Shown here in pieces: positions 24,038 through 35,610 of a stretch of DNA of 64,000 nt (the first letter of the stretch is position 1; each line of letters opens with the position of its first letter). The translations under genes and the position numbers were made by a program. The stretch is taken from contig OZ038531.1 of NCBI GenBank assembly GCA_964036665.1, positions 14,694,168-14,758,167 of the forward strand, read 5' to 3'. Under the pieces are notes generated by a model. That model did not search any database and had not been told where the DNA came from. It was given only the letters and a program-made list of their open reading frames with translations. This stretch comes from Gordius sp. MW1 (Eukaryota > Nematomorpha > Gordioida > Gordea > Gordiidae).

Positions 24038-26979
24038 AATAAAACGTTGTCTTTTGTCAAAATGATAGTTCTCGCAGCTTAAAACCTCTTTTCGGAAGTC
24101 AATCGAGGATAATAGGATTCTCAAATTGGCTTACTTTTATATATTTTTTCATGCTCTTTCACATAGAATCGAAAAAAATAAATATTTTTACCTCAAAATT
24201 TTTCACATATTTTTCTTTGAACCGTATTCATCCGATGAAAGTTGTCGTTTTCAGACGTGGTTTCTATGATCCCAAGTAAAAATTTATCAGAATCTAAAAA
24301 CTATTACTTTGAAATCATGATCGCATAAAGCAGTTTTCAAAAATTAAGCACCCACGTTGCGATACAACAAACTAATCGCAACAATAAAACGTTGTCTTTT
24401 GTCAAAATGATAGTTCTCGCAGCTTAAAACTTCTTTTAAAAAGTCAATCGAGGATAATAGGATTCTCAAATTGGCTTACTTTTATATATTTTTTCATGCT
24501 CTTTCACATAGAATCGAAAAAAATAAATATTTTTAGCTCAAAATTTTTCACATATTTTTCTTTGAACCGTATTCATCCGATGAAAGTTGTCGTTTTCAGA
24601 CGTGGTTTCTATGATCCCAAGTAATTTATCAGAATCTAAAAACTATTACTTTGAAATCATGATCGCATAGAGCAGTTTTCAAAAATTAAGCACTCACGTT
24701 GCGATACAACAAACTAATCGCAACAATAAAACGTTGTCTTTTGTCAAAATGATAGTTCTCGCAGCTTAAAACCTCTTTTCGGAAGTCAATCGAGGATAAT
24801 AGGATTCTCAATTTGGCTTACTTTTGTATATTTTTTATGCTCTTTCACATAGAATCGAAAAAAATAAATATTTTTAGCTCAAAATTTTTCACATATTTTT
24901 CTTTGAACCGTTTTCATCCGATGAAAGTTGTCGTTTTCAGACGTGGTTTCTATGATCCCAAGTAAAAATTTATCAGAATCTAAAAACTATTACTTTGAAA
25001 TCATGATCGCATAGAGCAGTTTTCAAAAATTAAGCACTCACGTTGCGATACAAAACTAATCGCAACAATAAAACGTTGTCTTTTGTCAAAATGATAGTTC
25101 TCGCAGCTTAAAACCTCTTTTCGGAAGTCAATCGAGGATAATAGGATTCTCAAATTGGCTTACTTTTATATATTTTTTCATGCTCTTTCACATAGAATCG
25201 AAAAAAATAAATATTTTTACCTCAAAATTTTTCACATATTTTTCTTTGAACCGTATTCATCCGATGAAAGTTGTCGTTTTCAGACGTGGTTTCTAAGATC
25301 CCAAGTAAAAATTTATCAGAATCTAAAAACTATTACTTTGAAATCATGATCGCATAGAGCAGTTTTCTAAGTACTCACGTTGCGATACAACAAACTAATC
25401 GCAACAATAAAACGTTGTCTTTTGTCAAAATGATAGTTCTCGCAGCTTAAAACTTCTTTTAAAAAGTCAATCGAGGATAATAGGATTCTCAAATTGGCTT
25501 ACTTTTATATATTTTTTTATGCTCTTTCACATAAAATCGAAAAAAATAAATATTTTTCCCTCAAAATTTTTCACATATTTTTCTTTGAACCGTATTCATC
25601 CGATGAAAGTTGTCGTTTTCAGACGTGGTTTCTATGATCCCAAGTAAAAATTTATCAGAATCTAAAAACTATTACTTTGAAATCATGATCGCATAGAGCA
25701 GTTTTCAAAAATTAAGCACTCACGTTGCGATACAACAAACTAATCGCAACAATAAAACGTTGTCTTTTGTCAAAATGATAGTTCTCGCAGCTTAAAACCT
25801 CTTTTCGGAAGTCAATCGAGGATAATAGGATTCTCAAATTGGCTTACTTTTATATATTTTTTCATGCTCTTTCACATAGAATCGAAAAAAAAAAATATTT
25901 TTACCTCAAAATTTTTCACATATTTTTCTTTGAACCGTATTCATCCGATGAAAGTTGTCGTTTTCAGACGTGGTTTCTATGATCCCAAGTAAAAATTTAT
26001 CAGAATTTAAAAACTATTACTTTGAAATCATGATCGCATAGAGCAGTTTTCAAAAATTAAGCACTCACGTTGCGATACAACAAACTAATCGCAACAATAA
26101 AACGTTGTATTTTGTCAAAATGATAGTTCTCGCAGCTTAAAACCTCATTTAGGAAGTCAATCGAGGATAATAGGATTCTCAAATTGGCTTACTTTTATAT
26201 ATTTTTTTATGCCCTTTCACATAGAATCGAAAAAAATAAATATTTTTACCTCAAAATTTTTCACATATTTTTCTTTGAACCGTATTCATCCGATGAAAGT
26301 TGTCGTTTTCAGACGTGGTTTCTATGATCCCAAGTAAAAATTTATCAGAATCTAAAAACTATTACTTTGAAATCATGATCGCATAGAGCAGTTTTCAAAA
26401 ATTAAGCACTCACGTTGCGATACAACAAACTAATCGCAACAATAAAACGTTGTCTTTTGTCAAAATGATAGTTCTCGCAGCTTAAAACCTCTTTTCGGAA
26501 GTCAATCGAGGATAAAAGGATTCTCAAATTGGCTTACTTTTATATATTTTTTCATGCTCTTTTACATAGAATCGAAAAAAATAAATATTTTTACCTCAAA
26601 ATTTTTCACATATTTTTCTTTGAACCGTATTCATCCGATGAAAGTTGTCGTTTTCAGACGTGGTTTCTAAGATCCCAAGTAAAAATTTATCAGAATCTAA
26701 AAACTATTACTTTGAAATCATGATCGCATAGAGCAGTTTTCTAAGTACTCACGTTGCGATACAACAAACTAATCGCAACAATAAAACGTTGTCTTTTGTC
26801 AAAATGATAGTTCTCGCAGCTTAAAACCTCTTTTAGGAAGTCAATCGAGAATAATAGGATTCCCAAATTGGCTTACTTTTATATATTTTTTCATGCTCTT
26901 TCACATAGAATCGAAAAAAATAAATATTTTTACCTCAAAATTTTTCACATATTTTTCTTTGAACCGTATTCATCGGATG

Positions 26980-29940
26980 AAAGTTGTCGTTTTCAGACGT
27001 GGTTTCTATGATCCCAAGTAAAAATTTATCAGAATCTAAAAACTATTACTTTGAAATCATGATCGCATAGAGCAGTTTTCAAAAATTAAGCACTCACGTT
27101 GCGATACAACAAACTAATCGCAACAATAAAACGTTGTCTTTTGTCAAAATGATAGTTCTCGCAGCTTAAAACCTCTTTTCGGAAGTCAATCGAGGATAAT
27201 AGGATTCTCAAATTGGCTTACTTTTATATATTTTTTCATGCTCTTTCACATAGAATCGAAAAAAATTAATATTTTTACCTCAAAATTTTTCACATATTTT
27301 TCTTTGAACCGTATTCATCCGATGAAAGTTGTCGTTTTCAGACGTGGTTTCTATGATCCCAAGTAAAAATTTATCAGAATCTAAAAACTATTACTTTGAA
27401 ATCATGATCGCATAGAGCAGTTTTCAAAAATTAAGCACCCACGTTGCGATACAACAAACTAATCGCAACAATAAAACGTTGTCTTTTGTCAAAATGATAG
27501 TTCTCGCAGCTTAAAACTTCTTTTAAAAAGTCAATCGAGGATAATAGGATTCTCAAATTGGCTTACTTTTATATATTTTTTCATGCTCTTTCACATAGAA
27601 TCGAAAAAAATAAATATTTTTAGCTCAAAATTTTTCACATATTTTTCTTTGAACCGTATTCATCCGATGAAAGTTGTCGTTTTCAGACGTGGTTTCTATG
27701 ATCCCAAGTAATTTATCAGAATCTAAAAACTATTACTTTGAAATCATGATCGCATAGAGCAGTTTTCAAAAATTAAGCACTCACGTTGCGATACAACAAA
27801 CTAATCGCAACAATAAAACGTTGTCTTTTGTCAAAATGATAGTTCTCGCAGCTTAAAACCTCTTTTCGGAAGTCAATCGAGGATAATAGGATTCTCAATT
27901 TGGCTTACTTTTGTATATTTTTTATGCTCTTTCACATAGAATCGAAAAAAATAAATATTTTTAGCTCAAAATTTTTCACATATTTTTCTTTGAACCGTTT
28001 TCATCCGATGAAAGTTGTCGTTTTCAGACGTGGTTTCTATGATCCCAAGTAAAAATTTATCAGAATCTAAAAACTATTACTTTGAAATCATGATCGCATA
28101 GAGCAGTTTTCAAAAATTAAGCACTCACGTTGCGATACAAAACTAATCGCAACAATAAAACGTTGTCTTTTGTCAAAATGATAGTTCTCGCAGCTTAAAA
28201 CCTCTTTTCGGAAGTCAATCGAGGATAATAGGATTCTCAAATTGGCTTACTTTTATATATTTTTTCATGCTCTTTCACATAGAATCGAAAAAAATAAATA
28301 TTATTACCTCAAAATTTTTCACATATTTTTCTTTGAACCGTATTCATCCGATGAAAGTTGTCGTTTTCAGACGTGGTTTCTATGATCCCAAGTAAAAATT
28401 TATCAGAATCTAAAAACTATTACTTTGAAATCATGATCGCATAGAGCAGTTTTCAAAAATTAAGCACTCACGTTGCGATACAACAAACTAATCGCAACAA
28501 TAAAACGTTGTCTTTTGTCAAAATGATAGTTCTCGCAGCTTAAAACCTCTTTTCGGAAGTCAATCGAGGATAATAGGATTCTCAAATTGGCTTACTTTTA
28601 TATATTTTTTCATGCTCTTTCACATAGAATCGAAAAAAATTAATATTTTTACCTCAAAATTTTTCACATATTTTTCTTTGAACCGTATTCATCCGATGAA
28701 AGTTGTCGTTTTCAGACGTGGTTTCTATGATCCCAAGTAAATATTTATCAGAATCTAAAAACTATTACTTTGAAATCATGATCGCATAGAGCAGTTTTCA
28801 AAAATTAAGCACCCACGTTGCGATACAACAAACTAATCGCAACAATAAAACGTTGTCTTTTGTCAAAATGATAGTTCTCGCAGCTTAAAACTTCTTTTAA
28901 AAAGTCAATCGAGGATAATAGGATTCTCAAATTGGCTTACTTTTATATATTTTTTCATGCTCTTTCACATAGAATCGAAAAAAATAAATATTTTTAGCTC
29001 AAAATTTTTCACATATTTTTCTTTGAACCGTATTCATCCGATGAAAGTTGTCGTTTTCAGACGTGGTTTCTATGATCCCAAGTAATTTATCAGAATCTAA
29101 AAACTATTACTTTGAAATCATGATCGCATAGAGCAGTTTTCAAAAATTAAGCACTCACGTTGCGATACAACAAACTAATCGCAACAATAAAACGTTGTCT
29201 TTTGTCAAAATGATAGTTCTCGCAGCTTAAAACCTCTTTTCGGAAGTCAATCGAGGATAATAGGATTCTCAATTTGGCTTACTTTTGTATATTTTTTATG
29301 CTCTTTCACATAGAATCGAAAAAAATAAATATTTTTAGCTCAAAATTTTTCACATATTTTTCTTTGAACCGTTTTCATCCGATGAAAGTTGTCGTTTTCA
29401 GACGTGGTTTCTATGATCCCAAGTAAAAATTTATCAGAATCTAAAAACTATTACTTTGAAATCATGATCGCATAGAGCAGTTTTCAAAAATTAAGCACTC
29501 ACGTTGCGATACAAAACTAATCGCAACAATAAAACGTTGTCTTTTGTCAAAATGATAGTTCTCGCAGCTTAAAACCTCTTTTCGGAAGTCAATCGAGGAT
29601 AATAGGATTCTCAAATTGGCTTACTTTTATATATTTTTTCATGCTCTTTCACATAGAATCGAAAAAAATAAATATTATTACCTCAAAATTTTTCACATAT
29701 TTTTCTTTGAACCGTATTCATCCGATGAAAGTTGTCGTTTTCAGACGTGGTTTCTATGATCCCAAGTAAAAATTTATCAGAATCTAAAAACTATTACTTT
29801 GAAATCATGATCGCATAGAGCAGTTTTCAAAAATTAAGCACTCACGTTGCGATACAACAAACTAATCGCAACAATAAAACGTTGTCTTTTGTCAAAATGA
29901 TAGTTCTCGCAGCTTAAAACCTCTTTTCGGAAGTCAATCG
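26980..29940 (+). repeat. About 2.2 copies of a 1374-bp, four-monomer unit
   Basis: AAAAAATTAATATT (about 27262/28636), CACCCACG, ACTTCTTTTAAAAAG, GTAATTTATCAG, CAATTTGGC, CCGTTTTCATCC, CAAAACTAATCGC (28138/29512) and TTATTACCTC (28301/29675) repeat at 1374 bp. Edges are set by CATCGGATG against CATCCGATG on the left and GATAATAGG against GATAAAAGG on the right. It lies within the 3087-bp duplication, so this expansion happened after or with it. Confidence 0.82.
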
Positions 29941-31320
29941 AGGATAAAAGGATTCTCAAATTGGCTTACTTTTATATATTTTTTCATGCTCTTTTACATA
30001 GAATCGAAAAAAATAAATATTTTTACCTCAAAATTTTTCACATATTTTTCTTTGAACCGTATTCATCCGATGAAAGTTGTCGTTTTCAGACGTGGTTTCT
30101 AAGATCCCAAGTAAAAATTTATCAGAATCTAAAAACTATTACTTTGAAATCATGATCGCATAGAGCAGTTTTCTAAGTACTCACGTTGCGATACAACAAA
30201 CTAATCGCAACAATAAAACGTTGTCTTTTGTCAAAATGATAGTTCTCGCAGCTTAAAACCTCTTTTAGGAAGTCAATCGAGAATAATAGGATTCCCAAAT
30301 TGGCTTACTTTTATATATTTTTTCATGCTCTTTCACATAGAATCGAAAAAAATAAATATTTTTACCTCAAAATTTTTCACATATTTTTCTTTGAACCGTA
30401 TTCATCGGATGAAAGTTGTCGTTTTCAGACGTGGTTTCTATGATCCCAAGTAAAAATTTATCAGAATCTAAAAACTATTACTTTGAAATCATGATCGCAT
30501 AGAGCAGTTTTCAAAAATTAAGCACTCACGTTGCGATACAACAAACTAATCGCAACAATAAAACGTTGTCTTTTGTCAAAATGATAGTTCTCGCAGCTTA
30601 AAACCTCTTTTCGGAAGTCAATCGAGGATAATAGGATTCTCAAATTGGCTTACTTTTATATATTTTTTCATGCTCTTTCACATAGAATCGAAAAAAATAA
30701 ATATTTTTACCTCAAAATTTTTCACATATTTTTCTTTGAACCGTATTCATCCGATGAAAGTTGTCGTTTTCAGACGTGGTTTCTATGATCCCAAGTAAAA
30801 ATTTATCAGAATCTAAAAACTATTACTTTGAAATCATGATCGCATAGAGCAGTTTTCAAAAATTAAGCACCCACGTTGCGATACAACAAACTAATCGCAA
30901 CAATAAAACGTTGTCTTTTGTCAAAATGATAGTTCTCGCAGCTTAAAACTTCTTTTAAAAAGTCAATCGAGGATAATAGGATTCTCAAATTGGCTTACTT
31001 TTATATATTTTTTCATGCTCTTTCACATAGAATCGAAAAAAATAAATATTTTTAGCTCAAAATTTTTCACATATTTTTCTTTGAACCGTATTCATCCGAT
31101 GAAAGTTGTCGTTTTCAGACGTGGTTTCTATGATCCCAAGTAATTTATCAGAATCTAAAAACTATTACTTTGAAATCATGATCGCATAGAGCAGTTTTCA
31201 AAAATTAAGCACTCACGTTGCGATACAACAAACTAATCGCAACAATAAAACGTTGTCTTTTGTCAAAATGATAGTTCTCGCAGCTTAAAACCTCTTTTCG
31301 GAAGTCAATCGAGGATAATA
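29940..31320 (+). repeat. Copy of 26.51-27.89 kb (offset 3432 bp)
   Basis: GATAAAAGG, the TTTCTAAGATCC unit, GATTCCCAAA and the rare CATCGGATG (26971/30403) recur at 3432 bp. CACCCACG and ACTTCTTTTAAAAAG follow. The match ends where CAATTTGGC (27.9 kb) is replaced by CAAATTGGC (31.33 kb). A further copy of the CACCCACG/ACTTCTTTTAAAAAG pair sits about 690 bp on, near 31.55 kb. Confidence 0.75.
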
Positions 31321-32399
31321 GGATTCTCAAATTGGCTTACTTTTATATATTTTTTCATGCTCTTTCACATAGAATCGAAAAAAATAAATATTTTTACCTC
31401 AAAATTTTTCACATATTTTTCTTTGAACCGTATTCATCCGATGAAAGTTGTCGTTTTCAGACGTGGTTTCTATGATCCCAAGTAAAAATTTATCAGAATC
31501 TAAAAACTATTACTTTGAAATCATGATCGCATAGAGCAGTTGTCAAAAATTAAGCACCCACGTTGCGATACAACAAACTAATCGCAACAATAAAACGTTG
31601 TCTTTTGTCAAAATGATAGTTCTCGCAGCTTAAAACTTCTTTTAAAAAGTCAATCGAGGATAATAGGATTCTCAAATTGGCTTACTTTTATATATTTTTT
31701 CATGCTCTTTCACATAGAATCGAAAAAAATAAATATTTTTAGCTCAAAATTTTTCACATATTTTTCTTTGAACCGTATTCATCCGATGAAAGTTGTCGTT
31801 TTCAGACGTGGTTTCTTGATCCCAAGTAAAATTTTATCAGAATCTAAAAACTATTACTTTGAAATCATGATCGCATAGAGCAGTTTTCAAAAATTAAGCA
31901 CTCACGTTGCGATACAACAAACTAATCGCAACAATAAAACGTTGTCTTTTGTCAAAATGATAGTTCTCGCAGCTTAAAACCTCTTTTCGGAAGTCAATCG
32001 AGGATAATAGGATTCTCAAATTGGCTTACTTTTATATATTTTTTCATGCTCTTTCACATAGAATCGAAAAAAATAAATATTTTTACCTCAAAATTTTTCA
32101 CATATTTTTCTTTGAACCGTATTCATCCGATGAAAGTTGTCGTTTTCAGACGTGGTTTCTATGATCCCAAGTAAAAATTTATCAGAATCTAAAAACTATT
32201 ACTTTGAAATCATGATCGCATGGAGCAGTTTTCAAAAATTAAGCACTCACGTTGCGATACAAAACTAATCGCAACAATAAAACGTTGTCTTTTGTCAAAA
32301 TGATAGTTCTCGCAGCTTAAAACCTCTTTTCGGAAGTCAATCGAGGATAATAGGATTCTCAAATTGGCTTACTTTTATATATTTTTTCATGCTCTTTCA

Positions 32400-35300
32400 C
32401 ATAGAATCGAAAAAAATAAATATTTTTACCTCAAAATTTTTCACATATTTTTCTTTGAACCGTATTCATCCGATGAAAGTTGTCGTTTTCAGACGTGGTT
32501 TCTATGATCCCAAGTAAAAATTTATCAGAATCTAAAAACTATTACTTTGAAATCATGATCGCATAGAGCAGTTTTCAAAAATTAAGCACTCACGTTGCGA
32601 TACAACAAACTAATCGCAATAATAAAACGTTGTCTTTTGTCAAAATGATAGTTCTCGCAGCTTAAAACCTCTTTTCGGAAGTCAATCGAGGATAATGGGA
32701 TTCTCAAATTGGCTTACTTTTATATATTTTTTCATGCTCTTTCACATAGAATCAAAACCGTATTCATCAGATGAAAGTTGTCGTTTTTAGACGTGGTTTC
32801 TTAGATCCCAAGTAAAAATTTATCAGAATCTAAAAACTATTACTTTGAAATCATGATCGCATAGAGCAGTTTTCAAAAATTAAGCACTCACGTTGCGATA
32901 CAACAAACTAATCGCGACAATAAAACGTTGTCTTTTGTCAAAATGATAGTTCTCGCAGCTTAAAACCTCTTTTCGGAGGTCAATCGAGGATAATAGGATT
33001 CTCAAATTGGCTTACTTATATATATTTTTTCATGCTCTTTCACATAGAATCGAAAAAAATAAATATTTTTACCTCAAAATTTTTCACATATTTTTCTTTG
33101 AACCGTATTCATCCGATGAAAGTTGTCGTTTTCAGACGTGGTTTCTATGATCCCAAGTAAAAATTTATCAGAATCTTAAAACTATTACTTTGAAATCATG
33201 ATCGCATAGAGCAGTTTTCAAAAATTAAGCACTCACGTTGCGATACAACAAACTAATCGCGACAATAAAACGTTGTCTTTTGTCAAAATGATAGTTCTCG
33301 CAGCTTAAAACCTCTTTTCGGAGGTCAATCGAGGATAATAGGATTCTCAAATTGGCTTACTTATATATATTTTTTCATGCTCTTTCACATAGAATCGAAA
33401 AAAATAAATATTTTTACCTCAAAATTTTCACATATTTTTCTTTGAACCGTATTCATCCGATGAAAGTTGTCGTTTTCAGACGTGGTTTCTATGATCCCAA
33501 GTAAAAATTTATCAGAATCTTAAAACTATTACTTTGAAATCATGATCGCATAGAGCAGTTTTCAAAAATTAAGCACTCACGTTGCGATACAACAAACTAA
33601 TCGCGACAATAAAACGTTGTCTTTTGTCAAAATGATAGTTCTCGCAGGTTAAAACCTCTTTTCGGAGGTCAATCGAGGATAATAGGATTCTCAAATTGGC
33701 TTACTTATATATATTTTTTCATGCTCTTTCACATAGAATCGAAAAAAATAAATATTTTTACCTCAAAATTTTTCACATATTTTTCTTTGAACCGTATTCA
33801 TCCGATGAAAGTTGTCGTTTTCAGACGTGGTTTCTTAGATCCCAAGTAAAAATTTATCAGAATCCAAAAACTATTACTTTGAAATCATGATCGCATAGAG
33901 CAGTTTTCAAAAATTAAGCACTCACGTTGCGATACAACAAACTAATCGCAACAATAAAACGTTGTCTTTTGTCAAAATGATAGTTCTCGCAGCTTAAAAC
34001 CTCTTTTCGGATGTCAATCGAGGATAATAGGATTCTCAAATTGGCTTACTTATATATATTTTTTCATGCTCTTCCACATAGAATCGAAAAAAATAAATAT
34101 TTTTACCTCAAAATTTTTCACATATTTTTCTTTGAACCGTATTCATCCGATGAAAGTTGTCGTTTTCAGACGTGGTTTCTATGATCCCAAGTAAAAATTT
34201 ATCAGAATCTAAAAACTATTACTTTGAAATCATGATCGCATAGAGCAGTTTTTAAAAATTAAGCACTCACGTTGCGATACAACAAATTAATCGCAACAAT
34301 AAATCGTTGTCTTTTGTCAAAATGATAGTTCTCGCAGCTTAAAACCTCTTTTAGGAAGTCAATCGAGGATAATAGGATTCTCAAATTGGCTTACTTTTAT
34401 ATATTTTTTCATGCTCTTTCACATAGAATCGAAAAAAATAAATATTTTTACCTCAAAATTTTTCACATATTTTTCTTTGAACCGTATTCATCCGATGAAA
34501 GTTGTCGTTTTCAGACGTGGTTTCTATGATCCCAAGTAAAAATTTATCAGAATCTAAAAACTATTACTTTGAAATCATGATCGCATAGAGCAGTTTTCAA
34601 AAATTAAGCACTCACGTTGCGATACAACAAACTAATCGCAACAATAAAACGTTGTCTTTTGTCAAAATGATAGTTCTCGCAGCTTAAAACCTCATTTCGG
34701 AAGTCAATCGAGGATAATGGGATTCTCAAATTGGCTTACTTTTATATATTTTTTCATGCTCTTTCACATAGAATCAAAACCCTATTCATCAGATGAAAGT
34801 TGTCGTTTTTAGACGTGGTTTCTTAGATCCCAAGTAAAAATTTATCAGAATCTAAAAACTATTACTTTGAAATCATGATCGCATAGAGCAGTTTTCAAAA
34901 ATTAAGCACTCACGTTGCGATACAACAAACTAATCGCGACAATAAAACGTTGTCTTTTGTCAAAATGATAGTTCTCGCAGCTTAAAACCTCTTTTCGGAG
35001 GTCAATCGAGGATAATAGGATTCTCAAATTGGCTTACTTATATATATTTTTTCATGCTCTTTCACATAGAATCGAAAAAAATAAATATTTTTACCTCAAA
35101 ATTTTTCACATATTTTTCTTTGAACCGTATTCATCCGATGAAAGTTGTCGTTTTCAGACGTGGTTTCTATGATCCCAAGTAAAAATTTATCAGAATCTAA
35201 AAACTATTACTTTGAAATCATGATCGCATAGAGCAGTTTTCAAAAATTAAGCACTCACGTTGCGATACAACAAACTAATCGCGACAATAAAACGTTGTCT

Positions 35301-35610
35301 TTTGTCAAAATGATAGTTCTCGCAGCTTAAAACCTCTTTTCGGAGGTCAATCGAGGATAATAGGATTCTCAAATTGGCTTACTTATATATATTTTTTCAT
35401 GCTCTTTCACATAGAATCGAAAAAAATAAATATTTTTACCTCAAAATTTTTCACATATTTTTCTTTGAACCGTATTCATCCGATGAAAGTTGTCGTTTTC
35501 AGACGTGGTTTCTATGATCCCAAGTAAAAATTTATCAGAATCTAAAAACTATTACTTTGAAATCATGATCGCATAGAGCAGTTTTCAAAAATTAAGCACT
35601 CACGTTGCGA
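32400..35610 (+). repeat. Block repeated at about 2024 bp, with a CAAAACC short unit
   Basis: The short units at 32.75 and 34.77 kb share GAATCAAAACC, CATCAGATG and TTTTTAGACG, and both are followed by CGCGAC and CGGAGGTC. The match covers roughly 32.4-33.59 and 34.43-35.61 kb. GAATCTTAAAAC, present twice near 33.17 and 33.52 kb, is absent from the later copy, so it arose after the split or was lost from it. The same short-unit type appears again at 42.19 kb. Confidence 0.72.

Larger units (their letters stand above)
23781..24125 (+). repeat. Reference full-length monomer (345 bp)
   Basis: This copy matches at every position the majority sequence I wrote down by eye, counting the unit from TTGGCTTACT. 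It holds 61 C and 45 G in 345 bp (30.7% G+C) and 13 CpG. In order it contains: a T-rich start with a TATATATTTTTT run (about 10-24), the A/T-tract segment (47-89), a nearly invariant box (about 107-129), a GATCCCAAG stretch that varies between subfamilies (about 143-151), the ATCATGAT palindrome (189-196), the GTTGCGAT/ATCGCAAC inverted repeat (231-257), the AACGTT palindrome (263-268), and a C+G-richer tail with CTCGCAGC and TTCGGAAG. It is bounded by equally full copies. Start and end of a satellite unit are arbitrary; this phase was chosen for convenience. Confidence 0.95.
20481..25051 (+). repeat. Second copy of the 4.57-kb block
   Basis: It is a copy of 15066-19636 at 5415 bp. Its left edge joins the front half of a short unit (AATGGGA plus the 47-bp deletion) to the back half of a full unit (GTTTCTATGATCCC and CGCAAC). 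This makes the only short copy without the usual downstream CGCGAC. The joint lies within about 50 bp of identical sequence shared by both parents, as expected from homologous exchange between out-of-register units. Confidence 0.83.
22420..28138 (+). repeat. Tandem duplication with 3087-bp offset (22.42-25.05 and 25.51-28.14 kb)
   Basis: TTTTTCCCTC (22472/25558), TTATGCCC, GATAAAAGG, the TTTCTAAGATCC unit (about 23579/26666), GATTCCCAAA, ACTTCTTTTAAAAAG, GTAATTTATCAG, CCGTTTTCATCC and the CAAAACTAATCGC unit (25051/28138) all repeat at 3086-3087 bp. An A run differs by one base. About 2.6 kb is shared; a short bridge (25.05-25.51 kb) separates the two. Confidence 0.82.

Noticed and set aside
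24061-24076. tRNA or SINE-type Pol III box near GATAGTTCTCGCAGC
   Set aside because: The match to a B box (GGTTCGANNCC) is poor, there is no A box at a suitable distance, and no tRNA fold can be drawn.
24083-24108. Possible CENP-B box in the CTTTTCGGAAGTCAATCGAG region
   Set aside because: The TTCG start and a later CGAGG recall the CENP-B box, but the required A and CGGG do not fall at the right spacing. Two extra bases and a mismatch would be needed, and many units have TTTTAGG instead of TTTTCGG.
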